From contig CAJXEB010000002.1 of the NCBI GenBank assembly GCA_913052585.1, forward strand, positions 1-64,000: 64,000 nt of DNA. Reading direction: 5' to 3'. The DNA is from an uncultured Flavobacteriaceae bacterium (GTDB lineage Bacteria; Bacteroidota; Bacteroidia; Flavobacteriales; Flavobacteriaceae). The notes under the pieces are model-generated. The model did not search any database and had not been told where the DNA came from. It saw nothing but the letters and a program-made list of their open reading frames with translations. The first letter of the stretch is position 1; each line of letters opens with the position of its first letter. Of this stretch, positions 35,617-43,783 are shown one piece after another. Made by a program: the position numbers and the translations under genes.

Positions 35617-36564
35617 TTACAATAAAGCTCCTAAATAACGTTCAGAATCTAAAGCTGCCATACAACCTGTACCTGCAGCAGTGACTGCTTGACGGTATTC
35701 TTTATCTTGTACATCGCCACAAGCAAATACTCCTGGTAAATTAGTTTTAGTAGTTTTTCCTTTCGTAATTAAGTAACCCACTTCATCCATATCTAAAACT
35801 CCATTAAACATTTTGGTGTTTGGAGTATGTCCAATGGCTATAAAAACACCTGTAACATCGATTACTTTTGTTTCTTTAGATTGATTGTTGATTACTCGAA
35901 CACCTTCCACCACACCTTCACCTAATACCTCCTCAATTTCGGTATTATACATTACGGTTATGTTTTCCGTTTTGTCAACTCTATGTTGCATTGCTTTTGA
36001 AGCCCGCATATAATCTTTACGAACTAATAAAGTTACTTTTTTACAAATATTGGATAAGTAAGTAGCTTCTTCGGCTGCAGTATCTCCTGCTCCTACCACA
36101 ACAACATCTTGTCCTTTATAAAAGAAACCATCACAAGTAGCACAAGCCGAAACCCCACCACCTATTAATCGTTGTTCACTTTCTATTCCTAAATACTTAG
36201 CTGTGGCTCCTGTAGAGATGACAACAGTCTCAGCTTCTATCTCCGTTTTACTATCAACAGTTACTTTATGAATCCCTCCTACTTCTTTACTTAATTCGAT
36301 AGCGGTAACCATTCCAAAACGCACTTGAGTTCCAAAACGTTCTGCTTGTTTTTGCAAGTCCATCATCATCGCATTACCATCGGTTCCATCTGGATAGCCT
36401 GGAAAATTATCAACTTCGGTAGTTGTTGTTAATTGTCCGCCTGGTTGCATTCCTGTATACATAACAGGTTGTAAATCTGCTCTAGCTGCATATATCGCAG
36501 CAGTATATCCTGCAGGACCTGAACCAATTATCAAACATTTAATTCTTTCTATTGTATCTGACAT
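35617..36564 (-). CDS. trxB: Thioredoxin-disulfide reductase
   Basis: A 315-residue FAD/NADPH enzyme that reduces thioredoxin. The FAD loop IIGSGPAGYTAAIYAARA, the redox pair in ACATCDGFF (CATC), the NADPH loop VVGAGDTAAEEATYL and the C-terminal GVFACGDVQDKEYRQAVTAAGTG are all present. A TACTTTTG -7 box lies on its upstream side (36597-36590). Further upstream, AAAAGTTA/TAACTTTT (36635-36642/36652-36659) forms an inverted repeat that could be an operator. Confidence 0.96.
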   Translation of the reverse strand: MSDTIERIKCLIIGSGPAGYTAAIYAARADLQPVMYTGMQPGGQLTTTTEVDNFPGYPDGTDGNAMMMDLQKQAERFGTQVRFGMVTAIELSKEVGGIHKVTVDSKTEIEAETVVISTGATAKYLGIESEQRLIGGGVSACATCDGFFYKGQDVVVVGAGDTAAEEATYLSNICKKVTLLVRKDYMRASKAMQHRVDKTENITVMYNTEIEEVLGEGVVEGVRVINNQSKETKVIDVTGVFIAIGHTPNTKMFNGVLDMDEVGYLITKGKTTKTNLPGVFACGDVQDKEYRQAVTAAGTGCMAALDSERYLGALL

Positions 36565-36589
36565 AATATTATCTTTTATTTTCTGAAAT

Positions 36590-36597
36590 CAAAAGTA
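36590..36597 (-). promoter_or_regulatory. Putative -7 box (TACTTTTG) of trxB
   Basis: On the minus strand TACTTTTG matches TAnnTTTG, 26 bp before the trxB ATG. No standard -33 element is visible. Confidence 0.45.
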
Positions 36598-36791
36598 CTA
36601 CTTTCAACAATGATACCCTTGAATATTTATTGACAAAAGTTATTGGTTTATTAACTTTTCTTATGATACTATTTCACATTATTTAGATGAAATAATCGAG
36701 ATCAATTCAACGAGAATAACTGTATGGTTGTAATACTTTAGCTTAAAAGGGAAATGTAAATTAAAACACTAAGTTTGTGTGTATATAATAC

Positions 36792-36817
36792 ATATAAACA
36801 CACTTGTGTGTTTATAT
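36792..36817. repeat. Perfect 12-bp inverted repeat upstream of the DUF6090 gene
   Basis: ATATAAACACAC-TT-GTGTGTTTATAT, 36 bp before the DUF6090 ATG. A further GTGTGTATATA just upstream (36776 onward) could pair with the left arm instead. It may be an operator, a promoter-borne hairpin or the edge of a mobile repeat; there is no T-run to make it a terminator. The rest of 36565-36852 shows only shorter inverted repeats. Confidence 0.7.
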
Positions 36818-36852
36818 AAATGTTGTACTTCATTACCACAAACCACTAACCA

Positions 36853-37620
36853 ATGATAAAATTCTTTAGAAAAATACGATACGACTTTATGGAAAAAAAT
36901 AAAACTGGAAAGTATTTTAAATACGCTATTGGAGAAATTGTTCTTGTTGTTATTGGAATTTTGATTGCATTATCAATTAATAATTGGAATGAAGAAAGGA
37001 AAATAAGAGAAAACGAAGTTGTATATCTAAATAATATTAAAAGGGATTTGCAACTATCAATTACAGAAATTGATCAGTTTGTTGATAGACGAAACTCCCT
37101 GATTAATTCAGCAAACACTGTAATGGAACATTTTAACGGCAAATCAGTAAATAATTGGAATTCATTCAACAAACATCTTGTAGACATCTACACTTGGCAA
37201 AGTTTTTATTTAATTGACAACACTTACCAAGAGCTTAAGTATTCAGGGAATTTTGCAATAATCTCAAATGATTCGATAAAAAATGGTGTGCTGAATTTAG
37301 ATTTGCTCTATAAAAAATTAAAAAATACTGAAAACCATTGGAGAAACGATGCAGAACAAACACTTCACCCAGGGAGTTATGAAAAACATGATATCAATTC
37401 TATGTCAAAAAACTATGTATTTCAACTGTCGAATGGAAAAATGGGAGTGCGTGGAAATTTAACGGAAGAATCCTTTGGAGATATATTTAATGATCAAAAA
37501 CAAAAGAATGGTTTTGCCTTTGCAGCTCTTAATTTTGGAGGCATGAATGGAACTTTTTTTCAAATGAAAAACAAATGTAAAAAACTTATTTCTCAAATTG
37601 ACAATGAATTAATAAAATGA
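36853..37620 (+). CDS. DUF6090 family membrane protein
   Basis: A 255-residue protein of a family that occurs in many copies in Flavobacteriia. The conserved start, FFRKIRYDFMEKNKTGKYFKYA, is followed by one membrane helix, EIVLVVIGILIALSI, and NNWNEERK. The remaining 200 residues are extracytoplasmic and helical. Function unknown. It lies in the accessory patch, flanked by inverted repeats. Confidence 0.82.
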   Translation: MIKFFRKIRYDFMEKNKTGKYFKYAIGEIVLVVIGILIALSINNWNEERKIRENEVVYLNNIKRDLQLSITEIDQFVDRRNSLINSANTVMEHFNGKSVNNWNSFNKHLVDIYTWQSFYLIDNTYQELKYSGNFAIISNDSIKNGVLNLDLLYKKLKNTENHWRNDAEQTLHPGSYEKHDINSMSKNYVFQLSNGKMGVRGNLTEESFGDIFNDQKQKNGFAFAALNFGGMNGTFFQMKNKCKKLISQIDNELIK

Positions 37621-37643
37621 GAACTGAATTAAAAATAACGAAA

Positions 37644-37778
37644 GCACAACAACGTGTATAATCAATTGCTTTGATTAACGCCTACTTGGAAATTCCTTCG
37701 GAATTTCCTCTGGTTCGTTTTCTTTTACTAATTTAGTTGCTAGCCAACGCAAACAAATCATGCACAAACACGTTGTGC
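37644..37778. repeat. Folded intergenic repeat (cassette-like element)
   Basis: A 135-bp element bounded by GCACAACaacGTGT on the left and ACACGTTGTGC on the right, an inverted pair interrupted by a 3-bp AAC. Inside are AATCAA/TTGATT and a perfect stem GGAAATTCC-TTC-GGAATTTCC (37688-37708). A 28-bp right edge (ACaAACACGTTG....TAATTTGA) recurs at 38596-38623 after the next gene. It is a dispersed repeat of the type found around accessory genes; attC-like behaviour is only a hypothesis. Confidence 0.6.
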
Positions 37779-37888
37779 GTAATTTGAAAAAATAATTTTA
37801 TTAAATCCTAGGCAACCATTTATAAAATATTTACGTCTATATATCTAGAATTACATTCGTAATTGAATACTAATCAAAAAACACTTAT

Positions 37889-38569
37889 ATGAATTCAAAT
37901 AAAAAAGCTGGAAAAATTGTTGGATTATTGTTTCTGACAATTTTTGTAACTGGTATTATAGTCTATCAATTTTTACAAGGTCCTGTATTATTTTCTGATG
38001 ATTTTCTTACTATCACTTCTTCAAACTCAAATGAAATAATTATTTCGACTTTACTTTTATTTTTAAGCGGAATAGCGTCTGTTGTAATAGCTGCAATTTT
38101 ATTACCAATTTTTAAAAAATATAGTATCACTTTGGCATTTTTATATTTAGCATTTAGCATAGTAGGCTTTATAGCTATATCTATTGATAATATTAGTGTC
38201 CTCTCAATTCTAGAATTAAGTCAAGAGTATACTAAAAATGGAACTGACAATTCAGGGATTTTTGAAACATTAGGTAATGTGTTTTATAAAAAACATTGGT
38301 GGACACACTACTTGAGTCTACTCATTTCTTGCTTCCCAGTCTTTATTTTATACTATACATTGTACGTGTCCAAATTAATTCCAAAATTCATTTCAATTAT
38401 TGGGATAATAGCCGTAATTCTTATGTTTGTTGAAATATTATTTTCTATTTTTGGAAATAGCATTAGTATGAATATGCTTCTTCCAATAGGGCTTATCCAA
38501 CTAATTCTTCCTCTTTGGTTAATTTTCAAAGGATTGAATTCACCAACTTTAGAAACTGAAATAAAATAG
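37889..38569 (+). CDS. DUF4386-like membrane protein
   Basis: A 226-residue integral membrane protein with about six helices. The start KKAGKIVGLLFLTIFVTGII and the order of helices fit DUF4386, a family of unknown function common in Bacteroidota and Firmicutes. It stands alone between the folded repeat (37644-37778) and a partial copy of it (38596-38623), like a mobile single-gene unit. Confidence 0.75.
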   Translation: MNSNKKAGKIVGLLFLTIFVTGIIVYQFLQGPVLFSDDFLTITSSNSNEIIISTLLLFLSGIASVVIAAILLPIFKKYSITLAFLYLAFSIVGFIAISIDNISVLSILELSQEYTKNGTDNSGIFETLGNVFYKKHWWTHYLSLLISCFPVFILYYTLYVSKLIPKFISIIGIIAVILMFVEILFSIFGNSISMNMLLPIGLIQLILPLWLIFKGLNSPTLETEIK

Positions 38570-38595
38570 CGAAATTTAGTAAGGAAAAACCATAC

Positions 38596-38623
38596 ACGAA
38601 CACGTTGCCCATAATTTGAGAAA
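38596..38623 (+). repeat. Partial copy of the folded repeat's right edge
   Basis: ACGAACACGTTGCCCATAAT followed by TTGAGAAA aligns without gaps to ACAAACACGTTGTGCGTAAT followed by TTGAAAAA at 37764-37791; 22 of 28 positions agree or better by eye. No left edge is present upstream. Confidence 0.55.
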
Positions 38624-38635
38624 CATCACAAGTCA

Positions 38636-39136
38636 ATGAAAATAATTCTATTAATGGTAATTCTTTTTTTCTCAACTTTATTTGGGTGCGAAACTGAAAA
38701 TGATGACCGATTTGTTTTCTTCCTTCACAATCGATTTTTAGAAGAACACGAATTGAATGAATTGAATCCCGAATTCGGACGGACTGAATACAACGAAATT
38801 ATTGCCGAATTTAAAAAAAGTGGTTTAAAAGTTATCAGCGAAAAAAGAAATGGAAATGTAAATGCAAGAGAGTACGCAGTCGGAATAGTAAACCAAATTG
38901 ACAGTTTAATAAAAACATGAATTGAACCTCAAAAAATCACTGTAATTGGAACTTCAAAAGGTGGATATATGGCTCAATACCTTTCGATTTTGGCAAATAA
39001 TCAAAATTTGAATTTTGTGTTTATTGCAAGTTTTACGAATATCGACATTCAAAATATACCCGAAATTAATTATTGTGGAAATTTTCTAACGATTTACGAA
39101 AAGTCTAACCCATTTGGATTTCAAAAGAAACTTTAG
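38636..39136 (+). pseudogene. Broken alpha/beta-hydrolase-type lipoprotein gene
   Basis: The ORF track shows only a 94-residue piece with lipoprotein leader (STLFGC) that stops at TGA 38918-38920. The same frame continues for 71 more codons: IEPQKITVIGTSKGGYMAQY contains the GxSxG nucleophile elbow of alpha/beta hydrolases, then NFVFIASFTNIDIQN and ends at TAG 39134. The TGA most simply arose from a GGA glycine codon. The C-terminal part with the catalytic histidine is missing, so the gene is both interrupted and truncated. It lies directly after a partial repeat copy. Confidence 0.75.
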
Positions 39137-39158
39137 ATTTCAGAAAAGTAAAAGATAA

Positions 39159-39320
39159 GATCGTAAATGGGGTTTTAATTGTTTTATATCAGGCTATTTA
39201 AATTTGATAGAAAACAAAATTATTTCTAAAGGAGGTGCTATTACGAAGTGTATTTTTTCATTTCCTGACGGCAAAAGATTTCATTTTACAGATCCTTCAG
39301 GCAATGAACTTACAATATGA
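39159..39320 (+). pseudogene. 3' remnant of a VOC (glyoxalase-like) family gene
   Basis: An open frame without a start codon, between a TAA at 39156 and a TGA at 39318, encodes the C-terminal end of a vicinal-oxygen-chelate protein: IISKGGAITKCIFSFPDGK followed by RFHFTDPSGNELTI. The N-terminal half is absent and is replaced by the tail of the broken hydrolase. The two remnants mark a deletion junction near 39136-39160. Confidence 0.7.
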
Positions 39321-39443
39321 TCTGATAAATAATAGCTCATCAAATTTTTCTATACATAAATTCCTTTTCTTTTAAATATAAAAAATATCAACTAACTGTA
39401 TTTTAGTTGTTTAAGGTTGCTATTATTTTATAATGTTAATATT

Positions 39444-39473
39444 TGTTTAACCTATTTTGTTTTTTGTTAAACA
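39444..39473 (+). promoter_or_regulatory. Inverted repeat operator candidate before the TetR operon
   Basis: TGTTTAAC (39444-39451) and GTTAAACA (39466-39473) form a perfect 8-bp inverted repeat with 14 bp between, surrounding a TATTTTG sequence that resembles a -7 box. It lies 31 bp before the TetR-type ATG. The layout suits a self-controlled operator. Confidence 0.5.
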
Positions 39474-39504
39474 TTGTGTATTTTTACATTCTAAATATCA
39501 TAGG

Positions 39505-40161
39505 ATGGCAAAAAAGAAAAACATTACCAGTACAGATATTATTTCATTTTATATGGAATATACATTAGAGCATAATGCTGCTCCAAAATCTGTTTATATT
39601 TTTGCGAAGAAATATAATTTTATAGAAGAAATATTTTATAAGTATTTTGGAAATTTTGCGGCTTTAGAGCAAATAATTTTTAAAACATTTTTTGATAATA
39701 CAATAACAATGCTAGAAAAAAGCGATGATTACCAATCGTATGATTCAAGAAATAAAATATTAAGTTTCTATTACTCTTTTTTCGAATTATTAACCGCCAA
39801 TAGAAGTTATGTTGTTTACGCAATTGACGATAATAAAAACGACCTTAAAAAGTTACAATCGTTGCAACGATTAAAACATTGTTTCACAAATTATGTGGAA
39901 AGTTTAGACATAACACTACTTGAACTTAAGCAAGAAACCTTAGATAAGATCCAAAGCACAACTTTAAAAGAGTCTGCTTGGTTACAATTATTGTTAACGA
40001 TGAAATATTGGTTAAATGATACCTCTCCTTCTTTTGAGAGAACAGACGTATTTATTGAAAAAGCAGTAAACACCAGTTTCGATGTTTTAAATATTAAACC
40101 ATTAAAAAGTATTATCGATCTAGGTAAATTTTTATATAAGGACAAAACATTTATGAATTAA
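39505..40161 (+). CDS. TetR-type regulator (C-terminal domain family)
   Basis: A 218-residue helical protein. The N-terminal part (ITSTDIISFYMEYTLEHNAAPKS...FAKKYNFIEEIFYKYFGNFAALE) has the spacing of a TetR helix-turn-helix but a divergent sequence; the rest is the flavobacterial TetR C-terminal domain. The ORF track starts 16 codons early; MAKKKNIT at 39505 is the natural start. Its stop overlaps the next ATG (TAATG). It probably controls the operon AarF-FolE-GPx-TspO-hypothetical through the inverted repeat upstream (inference). Confidence 0.8.
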   Translation: MAKKKNITSTDIISFYMEYTLEHNAAPKSVYIFAKKYNFIEEIFYKYFGNFAALEQIIFKTFFDNTITMLEKSDDYQSYDSRNKILSFYYSFFELLTANRSYVVYAIDDNKNDLKKLQSLQRLKHCFTNYVESLDITLLELKQETLDKIQSTTLKESAWLQLLLTMKYWLNDTSPSFERTDVFIEKAVNTSFDVLNIKPLKSIIDLGKFLYKDKTFMN

Positions 40162-41474
40162 TGAAAACAATAGATAAAATACCAACATCAAAAATTCAAA
40201 GAGCCTCTAAATTGTTTCAAACTGGAGCAAAAGTTGGCGTAAATTATTTAAAATATTATGGAGATAAAATAGTAACTTCTGAAATAGATGCTAAAAAACG
40301 GCTTAATCAAAATAATGCAGAGGATATCTATGATGGTCTTAAAAACTTAAAAGGAAGTGCATTAAAAGTTGCACAAATGTTAAGTATGGATAAGAGCATT
40401 TTACCGCAAGCCTATGTTGAAAAATTTTCATTATCTCAATTTTCTGTTCCTCCACTATCGCCACCATTGGTTATAAGATCGTTTAAAAAATATTTTGGAA
40501 AACATCCAAATGAAATTTTCGACACTTTTGATGCAACTTCAGTGAATGCTGCGAGCATTGGTCAAGTTCACCAAGCTCAAAAGAATGGGATTAAACTTGC
40601 TGTGAAAATCCAGTATCCGGGAGTTGCTGAAAGTATATCTTCAGATCTATCGATGGTAAAGCCAATTGCGATAAAAATGTTTAATTTAAAAGGCGAAAAT
40701 TCTGGTAAATACTTCAAGGAAATAGAAGACAAATTAATTGAAGAAACCAATTATACATTAGAAGTAGAGCAAAGCAAAATTGTTGTTGAAGCTTGTAAAC
40801 ATATCCCTAATTTAGAATTTCCAAAATATTATGAAGAGTTGTCTTCCGAACGAATCATAACCATGGATTGGATGGAAGGTGAACATCTTTCGGAATTTAC
40901 AGCGCATAACAAAAACCCAGAATTATCCAATCAATTAGGGCAAGCACTTTGGGATTTTTATATGTACCAAATACATCATCTTAGAAAAGTACATGCAGAT
41001 CCGCATCCTGGAAATTTTTTAATATCAAAAAAAGGAACTCTAATTGCAATTGATTTTGGTTGTATGAAAGAAGTTCCAGAAGAGTTTTATATTCCTTATT
41101 TTGAATTAGCCAATAAAGAAAGTATTAATAACAAAGCTATTTTTAAAGAAAAAATGTACGAACTTGAAATTCTTCGTAAAGAAGATTCTCCTGAAGAAAT
41201 TGAATTTTTTACTAAAATGTTTCACGAAATGTTAAGCCTGTTTACACAACCTTTTCATTCAGAAACATTCGATTTTTCAGATCCCATATTTTTTGAAAAA
41301 ATTGCAACATTAGGTGAAAAATTTAGCAAAGACAAGGAGCTACGTAAAATGAATGGTAATAGAGGGTCCAAGCATTTTATTTACATAAACAGAACCTTTT
41401 TTGGATTGTTTAACTTAATGTTCGATTTAAAAGCCAAAGAAGTTAAAATAAATAATTTTAAATCATACCAATAA
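40161..41474 (+). CDS. ABC1/AarF/UbiB family atypical kinase
   Basis: A 437-residue protein of the UbiB/ADCK group. The family's KxGQ-type loop is seen as LKGSALKVAQMLSMD, the alanine-rich nucleotide loop as NAASIGQVHQA, the lysine in LAVKIQYPGV, the catalytic block as HADPHPGNFLI and the metal-binding DFG as IDFGCMKEVP. Such proteins act in isoprenoid-quinone or lipid metabolism. Translationally coupled to the TetR gene. In flavobacteria this gene set is often placed near light-response genes, but no photolyase is in the window. Confidence 0.9.
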   Translation: MKTIDKIPTSKIQRASKLFQTGAKVGVNYLKYYGDKIVTSEIDAKKRLNQNNAEDIYDGLKNLKGSALKVAQMLSMDKSILPQAYVEKFSLSQFSVPPLSPPLVIRSFKKYFGKHPNEIFDTFDATSVNAASIGQVHQAQKNGIKLAVKIQYPGVAESISSDLSMVKPIAIKMFNLKGENSGKYFKEIEDKLIEETNYTLEVEQSKIVVEACKHIPNLEFPKYYEELSSERIITMDWMEGEHLSEFTAHNKNPELSNQLGQALWDFYMYQIHHLRKVHADPHPGNFLISKKGTLIAIDFGCMKEVPEEFYIPYFELANKESINNKAIFKEKMYELEILRKEDSPEEIEFFTKMFHEMLSLFTQPFHSETFDFSDPIFFEKIATLGEKFSKDKELRKMNGNRGSKHFIYINRTFFGLFNLMFDLKAKEVKINNFKSYQ

Positions 41475-41482
41475 ACAAAACC

Positions 41483-42181
41483 ATGAAAACAAAAATATTG
41501 GACTACGAAAAAACAAACGGTCAACAATTAAATGGATTTACTGTTGAAGATATAGGAGACGATCATTTATTTACGGGTCTTGAAACCCCTATGAAAGCAA
41601 ATGCATTTTCTATTACGGATGAAGAAAAGAAAAAAAAGATAGCTTTTCATTTTGAAGAAATCATGGACGTAATGGGTTTAGACCTTAATGATGATTCCTT
41701 AAAAGGAACCCCAGAAAGAGTTGCTAAAATGTATATTGATGAAATATTTAGTGGTTTAAATCCTAAAAATAAACCAAAAATTGCACTCTTCGATAATAAA
41801 TACCAATATAATCAAATGTTGGTCGAGAAGAACATCACATTCTATTCTAATTGCGAACATCATTTTGTTCCCATTATGGGAAAAGCTCATTTAGCTTATA
41901 TTTCGTCAGGAAAAGTAATTGGATTATCAAAACTTAATAGAATTGTACAGTATTATGCAAAACGCCCTCAAGTTCAGGAACGTTTAACCAATCAAATAGC
42001 AAGTGAATTAACCGAAGTTTTAGGCACAAAAGATATTGCAGTTATCATCGATGCCAAACATTTGTGCGTATCTTCACGTGGTATTAAAGACGAAACTTCA
42101 GCAACCGTAACTTCGTATTATGGAGGCGTATTTAATACGCCACAAAAAATTACTGAGTTACAAAATTATATAAATAATTAA
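41483..42181 (+). CDS. folE: GTP cyclohydrolase I
   Basis: A 232-residue enzyme converting GTP to dihydroneopterin triphosphate, the first step to tetrahydrofolate and pterins. The zinc ligands are present in NCEHHFVPIMG (Cys and His) and HLCVSSRGI (second Cys). KRPQVQERLTNQIA and GLSKLNRIV are core motifs. It lies in the TetR operon 8 bp after the AarF gene, so it may be an inducible second copy supplying a pterin cofactor under light or oxidative stress (inference). Confidence 0.95.
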   Translation: MKTKILDYEKTNGQQLNGFTVEDIGDDHLFTGLETPMKANAFSITDEEKKKKIAFHFEEIMDVMGLDLNDDSLKGTPERVAKMYIDEIFSGLNPKNKPKIALFDNKYQYNQMLVEKNITFYSNCEHHFVPIMGKAHLAYISSGKVIGLSKLNRIVQYYAKRPQVQERLTNQIASELTEVLGTKDIAVIIDAKHLCVSSRGIKDETSATVTSYYGGVFNTPQKITELQNYINN

Positions 42182-42208
42182 AACTTTAGTATATTGTAAA
42201 AACACATT

Positions 42209-42751
42209 ATGAAACGAATACTAATACTATGCCTTATGCTCTCTATTTTCAATAAATCTGTATCGCAATCTACTCCATCGGAATCTATTTATGATATTCA
42301 AATAAACCAACTAAATGGGGATCCGCTTGACCTATCAACTTATAAAGATAAATACATTTTATTTGTCAATGTGGCTTCAAAATGTGGGTTTACAGGACAA
42401 TATGAAGATTTGCAAAAGCTTTACGAAACTTATAATGATAAACTAATGATTATTGGTGTTCCTTGTAACCAATTTGGAGGACAAGAACCCGGAACTTCAG
42501 AAGATATACAAACTTTTTGTCAATCAAATTACGGGGTTTCATTTGTGATGACTGAAAAAATAGATGTCAAAAGAGAAAATCAACATCCTTTATACCAATG
42601 GCTAACTGATGAGTCTAAAAATGGAAAAACCAGTACAACGGTAAAGTGGAATTTCCAAAAATATTTAGTGGGTAAAAATGGAGAGTTTATTGATTATTAT
42701 TATTCGGTTACCAAACCTATGAGCAGTAAAATAACAAAATATCTAAAATAA
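42209..42751 (+). CDS. Glutathione peroxidase family thiol peroxidase, exported
   Basis: A 180-residue peroxidase with an N-terminal signal peptide (LCLMLSIFNKSVSQ). The catalytic cysteine is in NVASKCGFTGQYEDL, the glutamine in VPCNQFGGQEPG and the tryptophan in VKWNFQKYLV. The second cysteine in GVPCNQF and another in QTFCQ fit a thioredoxin-dependent type rather than glutathione use. Its operon partners suggest oxidative or light stress. Confidence 0.92.
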   Translation: MKRILILCLMLSIFNKSVSQSTPSESIYDIQINQLNGDPLDLSTYKDKYILFVNVASKCGFTGQYEDLQKLYETYNDKLMIIGVPCNQFGGQEPGTSEDIQTFCQSNYGVSFVMTEKIDVKRENQHPLYQWLTDESKNGKTSTTVKWNFQKYLVGKNGEFIDYYYSVTKPMSSKITKYLK

Positions 42752-42825
42752 ATTTCATGTAAATTTGTAGTGTTTAGAACTCTTATGCGTTTGTATTAGT
42801 TTTATAACTACTTAAAATTTAGAAA

Positions 42826-43287
42826 ATGAAATTATATAAATTCACCCTTGTATTTTTAGTTATCAACTTTGGGGCTTTAGCAATAGGAAGCTGGTTAATG
42901 GATAATGGTCCAATGACAGATTGGTACAGAAACCTTAATCAAGCGCCTTGGTCACCTCCAGGTTGGGTTTTTGGAGTAGCTTGGACCACTATCATGATTT
43001 GTTTTTCCATATACATGGCTTATTTATTTAAGTTTTTTAAAGGCACTAGATTAATAGTTCTTTTTGGAATTCAATTTGTACTCAATATAATTTGGAATTA
43101 CATCTTTTTTAATCAACACCTAATGGGTCTGGGATTGATTGTTATTGTCAGTTTAACAATTATCGTAGGTACTTTTCTAATGAGCTATTATAATAAAATG
43201 AAACTTAAAAGTTTACTGGTACTACCCTATTTTTTATGGTTACTAATTGCAACTTCCTTAAACACTTATATATACCTTTATAATTAA
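42826..43287 (+). CDS. TspO/MBR tryptophan-rich sensory protein
   Basis: A 153-residue five-helix membrane protein that binds tetrapyrroles. WYRNLNQAPWSPPGWVFGVAW is the hallmark, followed by FNQHLMGLGL and a final helix. TspO proteins sense or break down porphyrins under light and oxygen. A TAAATTTG -7-like box at 42760-42767 may give it an extra promoter. Its stop overlaps the next ATG (TAATG). Confidence 0.93.
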   Translation: MKLYKFTLVFLVINFGALAIGSWLMDNGPMTDWYRNLNQAPWSPPGWVFGVAWTTIMICFSIYMAYLFKFFKGTRLIVLFGIQFVLNIIWNYIFFNQHLMGLGLIVIVSLTIIVGTFLMSYYNKMKLKSLLVLPYFLWLLIATSLNTYIYLYN

Positions 43288-43667
43288 TGGAATTAGACTT
43301 TATAAATAATGTTAATGAATTCGATGAAAGTGTTGTTAGATTATATAACTTCAATAAAGAGGAAGCAATTTTGTTTAGAGATTTAATCAAAACTGTTATT
43401 ATAGAAAACACTACAAGGCTAGATCTTTCTAAAGTACCTTTTATTGAAAACAGAAATTGTAATCTAATTCTAGGGCATTTTAAAACAGATGAAGGAATTC
43501 TAAGTAGTGATCATAAAACTTTTTATTGTGCTTTAACAAAAGAAGCATATATAACTATAATAAGTCTTTTAGAACCATTTTGCACTAAAGAAACAAAGGG
43601 CTATCAATATTTATATGATATTGACAACCCAATAGATTTTTTATTTTCACCAGCTGGTACTTGGTAA
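43287..43667 (+). CDS. Conserved hypothetical protein coupled to TspO
   Basis: A 126-residue cytoplasmic protein, start MELDFINNVNEFDESVVRLYNF. The middle (LSKVPFIENRNCNLILGHFKT) looks beta-rich. Family function unknown. The one-base overlap with the TspO stop shows co-translation, so it belongs to the TetR-controlled set. The gap to the convergent helicase (43668-43783) holds no clear terminator. Confidence 0.75.
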   Translation: MELDFINNVNEFDESVVRLYNFNKEEAILFRDLIKTVIIENTTRLDLSKVPFIENRNCNLILGHFKTDEGILSSDHKTFYCALTKEAYITIISLLEPFCTKETKGYQYLYDIDNPIDFLFSPAGTW

Positions 43668-43783
43668 TTAATTACCCTTGTACTAACAATGCTTTAATTT
43701 TTATAGCCTTTTCAAAATGATCTAATTGATTTTTTTTATCCACTAAGTGGTAGTTTATATCAATAATTTTTGATGATCATTGT

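Noticed and set aside
37644-37778. Firm assignment of the folded repeat as an integron attC site
   Set aside because: The end boxes each deviate by one base from RYYYAAC/GTTRRRY and no integrase is in the window, so it is kept only as a hypothesis.
38918-38920. In-frame TGA in the hydrolase considered as selenocysteine or recoding
   Set aside because: The position is expected to be glycine, there is no catalytic role and the gene is also truncated; a nonsense mutation is simpler.
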